Below, piece after piece: positions 1-8,114 of a stretch of DNA of 64,000 bases; the stretch's first letter is position 1; every line of letters begins with the position of its first letter. Location of the stretch: NCBI RefSeq assembly GCF_014645515.1, contig NZ_BMLW01000009.1:200250-264249 (forward strand), read 5' to 3'. Below the pieces are notes generated by a model. It saw nothing but the letters and a program-made list of their open reading frames with translations. It was not told where the DNA came from and did not search any database. Source of the stretch: Oceanobacillus neutriphilus (GTDB lineage: Bacteria; Bacillota; Bacilli; Bacillales; Amphibacillaceae). Both the position numbers and the translations under genes were made by a program.

Positions 1-1
1 A

Positions 2-397
2 ATGACGCCGTATGAATTAAAGGCATTGCATGGAACAGATGGGCAGATTGAAAAGGTAATATTGGGACATTTAGAGAATGAAGCGGATGAGAAAGAAATT
101 CAGGTTGACCGGCTAGTAGTCAATCATGGTTTTCAAATTAATCTGGAGCCGATTACTACATGGGGATTGGAAATGAAAGACGGTATGATTGCTGTAGATT
201 CCAGTATGCAAACTTCTGTTGAAGGTGTATTTGCAATTGGTGATATCGCACATTATCCGGATAAACTTGGATTAATCGCCGGAGCGTTTAATGAAGGACC
301 AATTGCAGTTAACCGCGCGAAAAAGATCGCTGATCCGGGAGATCCCGTGAAGCATTTATTCTCCACCAATTTTGCAGCTTTTGAGGAAGACGAATAA
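2..397 (+). CDS. Ferredoxin/flavodoxin-NADP+ reductase, C-terminal part (partial)
   Basis: This is the last 131 residues of a TrxB-fold pyridine nucleotide-disulfide oxidoreductase of the YumC/YcgT type; the gene begins outside the window, so the ATG at position 2 is probably internal. The visible part has the C-terminal FAD-contact motif GVFAIGD (about residues 75-81) followed by LGLIAGAFNEGPIAVN, typical of this family, which is about 330 residues when complete. Members pass electrons between NADPH and ferredoxin or flavodoxin in the cytoplasm. The cysteine pair of true thioredoxin reductase would lie upstream and cannot be checked. A two-tier hairpin terminator follows. Confidence 0.85.
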   Translation: MTPYELKALHGTDGQIEKVILGHLENEADEKEIQVDRLVVNHGFQINLEPITTWGLEMKDGMIAVDSSMQTSVEGVFAIGDIAHYPDKLGLIAGAFNEGPIAVNRAKKIADPGDPVKHLFSTNFAAFEEDE

Positions 398-407
398 AAT
401 AACCTTT

Positions 408-472
408 AAAAAGCACTCTAACGTTTTCAACCTGATAAAGAAGGGCTAAGAAAACAGTAAGAGTGCTTTTTT
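408..472. terminator. Bidirectional terminator between reductase and yqxD-like gene
   Basis: AAAAAGCACTC at 408-418 pairs with GAGTGCTTTTT at 461-471. GTTTTC (423-428) and GAAAAC (450-455) can extend it inward. It ends in T on the plus strand and starts with A, so it can serve the two convergent genes. Confidence 0.75.
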
Positions 473-917
473 AATTTTTACCCGATAAATATTTGCGGAA
501 AAGCTCTAAAAACTTTTGCCGGTCTTCTTCTGTTAAAGCTTTAGGACCCTTTGAATGCTTTCCGCTCCGCCGTTCCTTGGCGCTCAGGTAGCGGGATTGC
601 AGAAGCTGATCAATATTGTCATTAGTATAGGTGAATCCCTTATGATGCAGTACATAACAGCCCTTCGCAAGTGCGAGAGAAGCAAGTCCATAATCCTGTG
701 TGACCACAATATCCTCTTTTTTGGCAAGCTTCATAATCCGATAATCTGCAGCGTCTGCACCTGTGTCCACATAAATCGTCTCCACCCAGTCAGGATATTC
801 CTTTAAAGAAAAATGTGAGATACTGGTTACGAGTACTACATGAACAGATTTCTTCCCTGCTTCCTCTATAATAATGTCTTTGACCGGACAGGCATCGGCA
901 TCTACATAAACTTTCAT
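471..917 (-). CDS. yqxD: YaiI/YqxD family protein (DUF188, UPF0178)
   Basis: The 148-residue product has the usual DUF188 length and motifs: the start [14 protein letters not shown] with conserved Asp and Cys, [12 protein letters not shown] near residue 73, and the basic [11 protein letters not shown] stretch near residue 117. The family has a PIN-like fold with conserved acidic residues and is suspected to be a nuclease, but no reaction is established. The start is the ATG at 917, preceded by a GGAAGTG-type ribosome binding site. It converges on the upstream reductase gene and shares its terminator. The symbol is by homology with Bacillus subtilis. Confidence 0.88.
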   Translation of the reverse strand: MKVYVDADACPVKDIIIEEAGKKSVHVVLVTSISHFSLKEYPDWVETIYVDTGADAADYRIMKLAKKEDIVVTQDYGLASLALAKGCYVLHHKGFTYTNDNIDQLLQSRYLSAKERRSGKHSKGPKALTEEDRQKFLELFRKYLSGKN

Positions 918-1104
918 CCGTTCACTTCCTTTTTTAGTGAGTGGTAGATTTCTTCAAATTCCTTCCTCACTATAGTTGTTTCTCTTTTAGTTATACCATA
1001 ATAAAGCCCCAACATTTAAAGAACTTGTCTTATTCACTAGAATTTCATTTGAAAAACATGTAAGATATTAATCATTATCTATCGTGAAAAAGGAGCTTTG
1101 CTGC

Positions 1105-1614
1105 ATGGAACTTGTTATTGATCAGATGAGAGCGGAAGATTGGAAGCAGGTTTTGGAAATATATCATTATGGAATGGAAACAGGTAATGCGACCTTTGAA
1201 ATGAATGAACCTGATTGGAAATCCTGGGAAGACTGGGATCGTGACCATTTGAAGTGGTGCCGTCTGGTGGTCCGTGAGGGGGAGCATGTCCTCGGTTGGG
1301 CCTCCCTATTACCGATATCCGCAAGAGAGGCATATCAGGGAGTTGCAGAGGTCAGTATTTATTTGCATAAAGACAGCACGGGAAAAGGCGTAGGCACAAA
1401 GCTCATGCAGGCATTGATTGAGGAAAGTGAAGCAGCAGGAATGTGGATGCTGCAATCAGAAATTTTCCCTGAAAATACAGGCAGTCTGAAGCTGCATGAA
1501 AAGATGGGCTTTCGCAAGGTAGGATTTCGAGAAAAAATCGGACAGATGGAAGACGGCAGATGGCGGGATGTTGTGCTTGTGGAACGCCGCAGCCCGCATG
1601 TAGGACTAGACTAA
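1105..1614 (+). CDS. GNAT N-acetyltransferase, phosphinothricin acetyltransferase-like
   Basis: A 169-residue GNAT enzyme in the Pat/YwnH group. These transfer acetyl from acetyl-CoA to small amines such as methionine sulfoximine or phosphinothricin. Visible features are EVSIYLHKDSTGKGVGTKLM (beta4, then the acetyl-CoA pyrophosphate loop as a Q/RxxGxG/A variant) and the NTGSLKLHEKMGFRKVGF motif near the C-terminus. I chose the ATG at 1105 because AAGGAG at 1090-1095 sits nine bases before it; the in-frame GTG at 1084 has no ribosome binding site. The true substrate is unknown. The next gene begins 14 bases after the stop, so the two are probably co-transcribed. Confidence 0.85.
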   Translation: MELVIDQMRAEDWKQVLEIYHYGMETGNATFEMNEPDWKSWEDWDRDHLKWCRLVVREGEHVLGWASLLPISAREAYQGVAEVSIYLHKDSTGKGVGTKLMQALIEESEAAGMWMLQSEIFPENTGSLKLHEKMGFRKVGFREKIGQMEDGRWRDVVLVERRSPHVGLD

Positions 1615-1628
1615 GGAGGAGATTATAC

Positions 1629-1901
1629 ATGGAAATCAGGATAAACGAACAAGTGTTTGAAGGGAAACAGGTTGAACTGGATGAAGTAGCTGGTAAGAAA
1701 CAGATCGCATTTTCATTTGATGTTACCAGCGAAACCTATCATGACGTTACTACATTGCTGTATAAAAATGATTTTCAGGTTAACATTCCTGGAAAATCTT
1801 TATCCTTCCCGGCAGCTATCCAAGAATATTCTACTTCAACAATAAATTTATATGAAAAAGGCAATACAAGTGAATTTTATCTGAAGATACGCGAAAAATA
1901 A
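1629..1901 (+). CDS. DUF3219 family protein (YkvR-like)
   Basis: A 90-residue protein resembling B. subtilis YkvR (DUF3219). The conserved core is a VTSETYHDVTTLLYKNDF segment in the middle, followed by an EYSTSTINLYEKGN segment. No biochemical function is known. TAAGGAGGAG directly before the ATG at 1629 fixes the start; longer reading upstream would run into the preceding acetyltransferase gene. The product has no signal peptide or membrane segment and should be a small soluble beta-rich protein. It lies between two acetyltransferase genes in one orientation and is likely part of the same short operon. Confidence 0.75.
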   Translation: MEIRINEQVFEGKQVELDEVAGKKQIAFSFDVTSETYHDVTTLLYKNDFQVNIPGKSLSFPAAIQEYSTSTINLYEKGNTSEFYLKIREK

Positions 1902-1933
1902 ATGCTTAGGATATAGAGAGGGAGTACGATACA

Positions 1934-2506
1934 ATGGAGCCTATACTATTAACATTTCCACATCAATTTGAAACAGAACGGCTAGTCATCCGGGCGCCGA
2001 AGCCGGAAGATTGGCAGCCGCTTTATAAAGCGATGCAGGACTCTATCAATGAGTTAATGCCCTGGCTCCCATTTGCACGACAGGAGCAGACAGAATCAGG
2101 TGTGAAAAAGACAACAAAAGAGGCTTATCTGAATTTTTTAGCGCGTGAGGATTTGCGATTCCATGCTTTTGATAAAGAGAGTGGAGAATTTATTATTTCC
2201 AGCGGATTACATCGTATTAATTGGGATGTACGGAAATTTGAAATTGGTTATTGGATTGATACGAAGCATCGTGGGAAAGGCTATGTGACAGAATTGGTCA
2301 AAGGACTGACTGCTTTTGCATTCCGGGAGCTGGATGCAAACCGTGTGGAAATCAGGTGTGATACGAAAAACGGAAGAAGCAAAGCAGTTGCTGAAAGAGC
2401 CGGTTTTGAGCTGGAAGGAATTTTGAGAAATGATGATATAGAAGAAAATGGGGAACTCAGAGATACCTGTGTTTTTGCAGTGATTGAAGATCCTGAATCA
2501 AATTAG
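1934..2506 (+). CDS. GNAT N-acetyltransferase, RimJ/RimL-like
   Basis: A 190-residue GNAT protein of the RimJ/RimL type. These acetylate the N-terminal amine of ribosomal proteins or, in many Bacilli, unknown amines. It starts with the family signature FETERLVIRAPKPEDW, contains EIGYWIDTKHRGKGYVTELV (acetyl-CoA loop, about residues 107-126) and ends with NGRSKAVAERAGFELEGIL. The ATG at 1934 follows a GGGAG site. It overlaps no neighbour; the methyltransferase gene starts 16 bases after its stop, suggesting co-transcription. RimJ-like is the closest group, but a ribosomal substrate is not shown by sequence. Confidence 0.85.
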   Translation: MEPILLTFPHQFETERLVIRAPKPEDWQPLYKAMQDSINELMPWLPFARQEQTESGVKKTTKEAYLNFLAREDLRFHAFDKESGEFIISSGLHRINWDVRKFEIGYWIDTKHRGKGYVTELVKGLTAFAFRELDANRVEIRCDTKNGRSKAVAERAGFELEGILRNDDIEENGELRDTCVFAVIEDPESN

Positions 2507-2522
2507 GAATAAAGGTGAAATA

Positions 2523-3707
2523 ATGAAGCGAGTAACAGTAAAGCAATCCTATGTAAAAAATATCAAACAGCAAAACCCATTAATTTTAGAAGAAGCTATT
2601 GATGAGCCCCATAAACTTAGTGAAGGTGAGATCATTGGCCTGCATACACCACAGGGAGAATTTTTGGCACAGGCATATACAGGCCGCCAGAATAAAGGGA
2701 TGGGCTGGGTCTTAACATTTAAGCAGGAAGAGACTATTGACCAGTCATTCTTTAAGCGGAAGCTGCTCAGTGCAATGAATAAACGACGTTCTTATTATCA
2801 AGCCGAAGAAACAACGGCCTTTCGCATGTTTAATGGGGAAGGAGATGGAATTGGAGGCTTAATCATTGACTATTTTGACGGCTACTACGTTATTCAGTGG
2901 TACAGTGAAGGAATTTATGCGTTCAAAAACTGGGTTATACAGGTTTTTGACGAGCTGGGTGACTATCAGGGGATTTATGAAAAGAAACGCTTTGATACGA
3001 AGGGTCAGTATGTAGAAGATGATGATTTTGTAAAAGGAACAAGGGGTGAATTCCCGCTGATAGTGAAGGAAAATGGAATGAATTATGCTGTTTATCTGAA
3101 TGACGGGGCAATGGTCGGTATTTTCTTAGACCAGCGCGAGGTCCGAAAAGCATTGCGTGACAAATACGCCAAGGATAAGCATGTGCTAAACACCTTTTCC
3201 TATACTGGTGCATTTTCTGTTGCAGCTGCATTAGGCGGTGCATCAAAGACCACCAGTGTTGATTTAGCAAAACGAAGTAAAAGCAAGACGATTGAACAGT
3301 TTAGCGTAAATGGGATTGATTTTGAGCAGCAGGATATTATTGTAATGGATGTATTTGATTACTTCAAATATGCCAAACGGAAGAATCTGCAATTTGATGT
3401 GGTTGTTCTTGATCCGCCAAGCTTCGCACGCTCTAAGAAAAGAACTTTCCGGACAGCGAAGGATTATCCGGAGCTGATAGAGAATTCTATTGAGCTGCTG
3501 GATAAAAACGGAGTGATTATTGCTTCCACTAACACAGCCTCCTTTGGGATGAAGAAATTCAAAGATATGATTCACAGGGGGTTTGAGGCGAAGCAAAAGG
3601 AGTATACAATTTTGGAAGAGTTCTCATTGCCGGGTGATTTTGCGGTGGATAAGCATTTTAAACAGGGGAATTATTTGAAGGTAGCAGTTATTCAGGTAAA
3701 GGGATAA
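2523..3707 (+). CDS. Class I SAM-dependent rRNA methyltransferase, RlmI/YwbD-like
   Basis: A 394-residue protein with the RlmI layout. An N-terminal PUA-like RNA-binding domain covers about residues 1-75, a linking domain follows (GEGDGIGGLIIDYFDGYYV), and a Rossmann methyltransferase domain comes last. Motif I is seen as NTFSYTGAFSVAAALGGA near residue 220 and motif IV as VVLDPPSFARSKK near residue 296. RlmI methylates a cytosine at C5 in 23S rRNA; this protein likely modifies rRNA, but the exact base is inferred. The ATG at 2523 has AAAGGTGA just upstream, better than the in-frame ATG at 2484 inside the previous gene. A strong terminator follows. Confidence 0.87.
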   Translation: MKRVTVKQSYVKNIKQQNPLILEEAIDEPHKLSEGEIIGLHTPQGEFLAQAYTGRQNKGMGWVLTFKQEETIDQSFFKRKLLSAMNKRRSYYQAEETTAFRMFNGEGDGIGGLIIDYFDGYYVIQWYSEGIYAFKNWVIQVFDELGDYQGIYEKKRFDTKGQYVEDDDFVKGTRGEFPLIVKENGMNYAVYLNDGAMVGIFLDQREVRKALRDKYAKDKHVLNTFSYTGAFSVAAALGGASKTTSVDLAKRSKSKTIEQFSVNGIDFEQQDIIVMDVFDYFKYAKRKNLQFDVVVLDPPSFARSKKRTFRTAKDYPELIENSIELLDKNGVIIASTNTASFGMKKFKDMIHRGFEAKQKEYTILEEFSLPGDFAVDKHFKQGNYLKVAVIQVKG

Positions 3708-3716
3708 ATTTTATTG

Positions 3717-3765
3717 AGGCATTTTTACACCGGTGCAAGGCTTGTTGTAAAAACGCCTTTTTTTG
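3717..3765 (+). terminator. Rho-independent terminator after methyltransferase
   Basis: AGGC plus TTTTTAC on the left pairs with GTAAAAA plus GCCT on the right, followed by a run of T. It closes the acetyltransferase-methyltransferase unit before argF. Confidence 0.8.
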
Positions 3766-3837
3766 TGGGAAAATGTATATACTCATCATATTTGGAATAC
3801 GGACTAAAGAAAAAAGACAATAAAAATCTCAAAAACT

Positions 3838-3875
3838 ATTGAATAAATATTCTTTTTAATGCATAATAATGCATA
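3838..3875 (+). promoter_or_regulatory. argF promoter overlapped by two tandem ARG boxes
   Basis: The -35 TTGAAT (3839-3844) and -10 CATAAT (3862-3867) are 17 bases apart. An 18-base match to the ARG box (ATTGAATAAATATTCTTT, 3838-3855) covers the -35. A second, palindromic one (AATGCATAATAATGCATA, 3858-3875) covers the -10. Tandem ARG boxes separated by 2-3 bases are how ArgR/AhrC hexamers bind, so arginine-dependent repression is expected. Confidence 0.75.
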
Positions 3876-3905
3876 ACAACTTATTGAATAGGCAGGTGTA
3901 GGTGA

Positions 3906-4862
3906 ATGACAACAAACCAAATCCAATTTCAGCAGGCGCTAAAAGGCAGAGATTTTTTGAAGCTTGCGGACTATACAAAAGAAGAGATTGACTACTTAAT
4001 TGAATTAGCAGATTATCAAAAGAAACAAAGTAAAGATGGAATTGTTTTTGAACCGTTAAAAGGCAAAATGCTGGGCATGATTTTTGAAAAATCGTCAACA
4101 AGAACCCGTGTCTCCTTTGAAACAGGTATTTATCAGCTTGGCGGAATGGGAATTTTCTTAAGCTCCAAGGATATTCAAATCGGCAGAGGAGAGACAATCG
4201 CAGATACAGCCCAGGTGTTGTCCGGCTATTTGGATGGAATTATGATCCGTACCTATAATCAGTCTGATGTGGAGGAGCTGGCAAAGCATGCAAGTATTCC
4301 TGTAATCAATGGGCTGACTGACCTGTATCACCCTTGCCAGGTATTAGCAGATTTGCAGACAATTAAAGAGGTCAAAGGAGTGCTGCAAGGACAAAAAATT
4401 GTTTATATTGGTGATGGCAATAATATGGCACATTCTTTAATGATTGGTGCTGCGAAGATGGGCATGCATATTGTGACTGTGACACCAGATAATTATAAGC
4501 CTGAGGAACAGGTTACGGAAAAAGCAAAAAAATTCGCCGGGGAGTATGATGCAACTATTGAATGGAGTAATGACCCGGATGCAGCAGTTAAAGATGCTGA
4601 TGTTATTTATACAGATGTATGGGCAAGCATGGGACAAGAGGCAGAACAGACACAGCGTGTACAGGAATTTCAGCAGTATCAGGTGAATGAAAAATTGCTT
4701 GCCAAGGCTAAGTCAGATGTAACCTTTATGCACTGCCTTCCAGCACATCGCGGGGAAGAGGTTTCGGCAGGAGTCATTGATGGGGAACATTCTGTTGTCT
4801 TCCAGCAGTCTGAAAATCGTCTGCATGCCCAAAAGGCTTTGATGACAGCGTTGATGGGATAA
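3906..4862 (+). CDS. argF: Ornithine carbamoyltransferase
   Basis: A 318-residue, full-length carbamoyltransferase that makes citrulline from ornithine and carbamoyl phosphate in arginine synthesis. It has the carbamoyl phosphate loop SSTRTRVSFETG near residue 58, HPCQVLADLQT near residue 140, and the ornithine-site motif MHCLPAHRG near residue 276. It stands alone, not in an arg or arc operon. The upstream ARG boxes indicate an anabolic, arginine-repressed gene, which favours argF over the catabolic arcB. The start is the ATG at 3906 with a GGTG-rich site upstream. Confidence 0.93.
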   Translation: MTTNQIQFQQALKGRDFLKLADYTKEEIDYLIELADYQKKQSKDGIVFEPLKGKMLGMIFEKSSTRTRVSFETGIYQLGGMGIFLSSKDIQIGRGETIADTAQVLSGYLDGIMIRTYNQSDVEELAKHASIPVINGLTDLYHPCQVLADLQTIKEVKGVLQGQKIVYIGDGNNMAHSLMIGAAKMGMHIVTVTPDNYKPEEQVTEKAKKFAGEYDATIEWSNDPDAAVKDADVIYTDVWASMGQEAEQTQRVQEFQQYQVNEKLLAKAKSDVTFMHCLPAHRGEEVSAGVIDGEHSVVFQQSENRLHAQKALMTALMG

Positions 4863-4874
4863 ATAGTAGAAAGT

Positions 4875-4917
4875 AAAGAAGCAGAGAGTCTGAACAGAAA
4901 CCCTCCTGCTTCTTTTG
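4875..4917. terminator. Bidirectional terminator between argF and amidohydrolase
   Basis: AAAGAAGCAG (4875-4884) pairs with CTGCTTCTTT (4906-4915). It lies between two convergent genes and is T-rich on the plus strand. Confidence 0.7.
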
Positions 4918-4921
4918 TTCT

Positions 4922-6049
4922 TTAGTCTGTTATTTCTTCCCCATTGATGTATACATGACACAGGTTAGATTGCGGATCAAATGGATTTCCTTCCCAAAGC
5001 AGAAAATCAGCGTCTTTTCCAGCTTCCAGTGACCCTACACGATCCGCGACACCAAGGTGCCTGGCTGCATTGGAGGTCATTGCTTTTAAAGCCTGCTGTT
5101 CGGTCAGGCCATTCTTGACAGCATGAATGGCACTGGTCAGCAGATATTCGATTCCGACAACAGGGTGATCTGTCGTAATGGAGCAGGAAATGCCGGCATC
5201 CATTAATGCTTTGATCGTGCTCCAGCTCTTATCCTTCAGTTCTACCTTAGAACGTGAAGACATTGTCGGGCCGACGGAAACCATAACATCATGCTTGGCA
5301 ATATAATCAGCAATAAAGTGGCCTTCTGTACAGTGCTCAATCGTTACATCAATATCAAATTCCCTTTTTAAGCGGAGTACAGTGATAATGTCATCTGCAC
5401 GGTGAGCATGAACACGTAAAGGTATTTCTTTATTTATTACTTTCGCCAATTGCTCTAAACCAAGATCACATTTCGGATTCTCTTCTTCTGTGTATGCTTT
5501 TGCTTCCAGCAGCTTTTTCCTTAATACTGCTGCAACACCCATCCGGGTAGCCGGCATTTTTCCTTTTGAACCGTGAAATCTCTTAGGGTTTTCACCAGTT
5601 GCGGCCTTCATTCCGGATGTCTGACGGATTATCATCTCATCAACAATATGACCAGTTGTTTTTAAAACAGACATTTCTCCGCCGATTACATTGGCGCTTC
5701 CCGGCATTACCTGGACAGTTGTGATACCAGACTTTCGAGCTGTTTTCAGGCCTTCTTCCCGTGGGTTGATACCGTCTATTGCTCTTACTTCAGGTGTAAC
5801 AGGATCAGAGGTTTCATTAAAATCAGCACCCTCCTGTCCTACTCCTTCCTCGGATACTCCTAAATGTGTGTGTACATCAATTAATCCGGGAGTAATGATG
5901 TAACCTTTTCCGTCAATTGTACGGTAAGTATCTGAGGCATCTAATACCTCAGAGATTTTTTCAATTTTACCGTTGCGGATAAAAAGGTTAGTATGCTCGA
6001 ATATTTCTTCCTTGCCATTCCAAATTGTAGCTCCAGTAATTACAAACAT
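4922..6049 (-). CDS. Amidohydrolase family metal-dependent hydrolase
   Basis: A 375-residue cytoplasmic amidohydrolase with the metal ligand motif PGLIDVHTHLG near residue 55, HAHRADD near residue 213, TIEHC near residue 236 and TTDHP near residue 292. These supply the HxH, His, His and Asp ligands of a metal-dependent TIM barrel. The N-terminal and C-terminal small beta domain is also visible (GYIITPG and GKDADFLLWEGNP). It is closest to imidazolonepropionase/dihydroorotase-like predicted hydrolases; the substrate cannot be read from the sequence. It converges with argF and has its own promoter region facing the S9 peptidase gene. Confidence 0.85.
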   Translation of the reverse strand: MFVITGATIWNGKEEIFEHTNLFIRNGKIEKISEVLDASDTYRTIDGKGYIITPGLIDVHTHLGVSEEGVGQEGADFNETSDPVTPEVRAIDGINPREEGLKTARKSGITTVQVMPGSANVIGGEMSVLKTTGHIVDEMIIRQTSGMKAATGENPKRFHGSKGKMPATRMGVAAVLRKKLLEAKAYTEEENPKCDLGLEQLAKVINKEIPLRVHAHRADDIITVLRLKREFDIDVTIEHCTEGHFIADYIAKHDVMVSVGPTMSSRSKVELKDKSWSTIKALMDAGISCSITTDHPVVGIEYLLTSAIHAVKNGLTEQQALKAMTSNAARHLGVADRVGSLEAGKDADFLLWEGNPFDPQSNLCHVYINGEEITD

Positions 6050-6159
6050 ATGTACTCTCCTTTGATAAAATAATATTGATTTCTACAAGCCTTTAATCTA
6101 TAATCAATTTATTATAAGTCTATTAATTAAATTCAGATAATATAAAAATTTAAGTAGAC

Positions 6160-6197
6160 TTGTAATAGTTTTACTTTATCGTATAGTAAAACTATTA
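6160..6197 (+). promoter_or_regulatory. Promoter with 13-base perfect inverted repeat upstream of S9 peptidase
   Basis: TTGTAA (6160-6165) and TATAGT (6182-6187) lie 16 bases apart. TAATAGTTTTACT (6163-6175) is perfectly repeated in inverse at 6185-6197, with 9 bases between. The AT-only arms argue for a dimeric repressor operator rather than a terminator. Confidence 0.55.
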
Positions 6198-6221
6198 AAT
6201 ATTCAATATTGGAGGGATTAC

Positions 6222-8012
6222 ATGCAAGAAAAAGACGAGACAGCTTTGCTGGAATATTTGACTGCTAAGGGAGCATACAATCCCCAAAAAATTGGTGATT
6301 TGGATGAATTTACTTTTCTGGCTAACCTTACAGGAAGACCTCAGGCATGGACACTGAATAAACAAAATGAAGTAGAAGCCTTTACAACAATGTCCGATCG
6401 TGTCCTTGGGGTATATCATTCTCCATCGGGAAAGAAATCTATTATTGCTTCTGATTTTGAAGGGAATGAGAAACAGCAGTTTTATATCACAGGGGATAAA
6501 GGAGAGACAGTAGAGAACTTAGTTATTTCCAAAGATCATTTTCATGAATTTGGGGGATGGTCACCTGATGAAAAGAAGATTGCCTTTGCAAGCAATCGCA
6601 GGCATCCAGGTTATTTTGATATTTTTGTTTGTGATGTGGAAACTGGAAAAGAACAAACAGTATATGAAACGGATACGAATTGTTCGGCACTATGCTGGAC
6701 GAAAAATGGAAAGGGTCTCATTATCAGTGTGAAAGTCTCAAATATTGATAACCAATTACATATGTTAGACATAGACTCAGGAGAGACAACACTAATTGGC
6801 AATGCAGACGTTCCTGCACGATATCATTCTGTCCAGCTTAAAAAGGATGGAAGTGCCGGATACCTAGTTACAGACGAAGGTAGAAATACATTAGCCATAG
6901 CTTCTTTTTCAATGGATTCACCGCAGCAGATTGAGTATCTTTTTAAGGATGAACAGTGGGATATTGAAGAAATAAAACTTTCCCCGGATGAAACAAAGCT
7001 TGCTTACTCTTTAAATAAAGGAGGAAGCTCACTATTAGCCGCTTATTATCTGGAAGATAACTTCGTGAAAACAATAGAGAGTATTCCATCAGGTGTTTAT
7101 CAATCTCTCAGCTGGTTAAATGAGGAGTCATTATTGGCGGGCGTAACAAGTGCTGTCATTCCGGGTGACATATGGAAGGTCGAAGTTTCTGCAGATCAAT
7201 CAACCCGGTTAACCTATGTTACACCAGATTCAGAGATTGCCAAGCAATGGGTGGAACCAGAGCTCTATCAGTTTACATCCTTTGATGGACTGAAAGTTCC
7301 TTATTTTCTATATGGCAAGAAGCATGCCAATCAGCCGGTAATGATTCATGTTCATGGCGGACCAGAAAGTCAAATAAGGAATGAATACAATCCGGTTATT
7401 CAATTCCTGGCTGCACAAGGCTATGCAGTTGCTACTCCAAATGTACGTGGAAGCATGGGATATGGCAGGGAATATGTGCAATTAGATGATGTCCGTAAGC
7501 GTATGGATTCTGTTGCAGATTTGAATTACCTTGTTAAAGACCTGATAGAAAATCATCAGGCAGATAAAGGCCATGTAGGAATTATGGGAAGAAGCTATGG
7601 CGGATTTATGGTGCTGGCTGCAATTACACACTATCCAAAGCTTTGGGCTGCCGCTGTTGATATTGTAGGTATCAGTCATTTCCGTACATTTTTGGAAAAT
7701 ACAGGCCCTTGGAGAAGGAGACTGCGTGAACAAGAGTATGGCTCATTGGAAAATGATGTGGATTTCTTTGAAGAGATTGCGCCATTAAACCATACAGATA
7801 AGATAGAAGTGCCGCTGCTTATTTTCCATGGAAGAAATGATACACGTGTACCAGTATCCGAAGCGGAACAGCTGACAAGCGACTTGGAAAAGCAGAATAA
7901 GGATGTTGAACTGATTATATTCGATGATGAAGGACATCAGACAGAAAAACTGGAAAATCACATTCTAATGAATACAAAAATTGTTGAGTTTATGAATCAG
8001 TATTTAAAATAA
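6222..8012 (+). CDS. S9 family prolyl oligopeptidase-like serine peptidase
   Basis: A 596-residue protein with an N-terminal beta-propeller of the WD40/TolB type (about residues 50-330; blades seen as GGWSPDEKKIAFASN and KLSPDETKLAY) and a C-terminal alpha/beta-hydrolase. The nucleophile is Ser458 in GRSYGG, with Asp540 in GRNDTRVP and His572 in EGHQ completing the triad. The oxyanion region HVHGGPESQ is near residue 375. Family members are dipeptidyl or acylaminoacyl peptidases acting on short peptides. There is no signal peptide, so a cytoplasmic location is expected. GGAGGG ahead of the ATG at 6222 fixes the start. It stands alone, and peptide-binding proteins follow. Confidence 0.9.
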   Translation: MQEKDETALLEYLTAKGAYNPQKIGDLDEFTFLANLTGRPQAWTLNKQNEVEAFTTMSDRVLGVYHSPSGKKSIIASDFEGNEKQQFYITGDKGETVENLVISKDHFHEFGGWSPDEKKIAFASNRRHPGYFDIFVCDVETGKEQTVYETDTNCSALCWTKNGKGLIISVKVSNIDNQLHMLDIDSGETTLIGNADVPARYHSVQLKKDGSAGYLVTDEGRNTLAIASFSMDSPQQIEYLFKDEQWDIEEIKLSPDETKLAYSLNKGGSSLLAAYYLEDNFVKTIESIPSGVYQSLSWLNEESLLAGVTSAVIPGDIWKVEVSADQSTRLTYVTPDSEIAKQWVEPELYQFTSFDGLKVPYFLYGKKHANQPVMIHVHGGPESQIRNEYNPVIQFLAAQGYAVATPNVRGSMGYGREYVQLDDVRKRMDSVADLNYLVKDLIENHQADKGHVGIMGRSYGGFMVLAAITHYPKLWAAAVDIVGISHFRTFLENTGPWRRRLREQEYGSLENDVDFFEEIAPLNHTDKIEVPLLIFHGRNDTRVPVSEAEQLTSDLEKQNKDVELIIFDDEGHQTEKLENHILMNTKIVEFMNQYLK

Positions 8013-8040
8013 TACATCAGGAAATTTTGTTAAAAATGCT

Positions 8041-8080
8041 CATTCCGTAAGAGAAAATCAAGAGTCTTACGGAATGAAAA
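8041..8080 (+). terminator. Hairpin after S9 peptidase gene
   Basis: CATTCCGTAAGA (8041-8052) pairs perfectly with TCTTACGGAATG (8065-8076). The following sequence is A-rich then T-rich, so termination may be moderate. Confidence 0.6.
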
Positions 8081-8114
8081 TTTATTATAACAATATAACA
8101 CAGGGGGAGACAGC

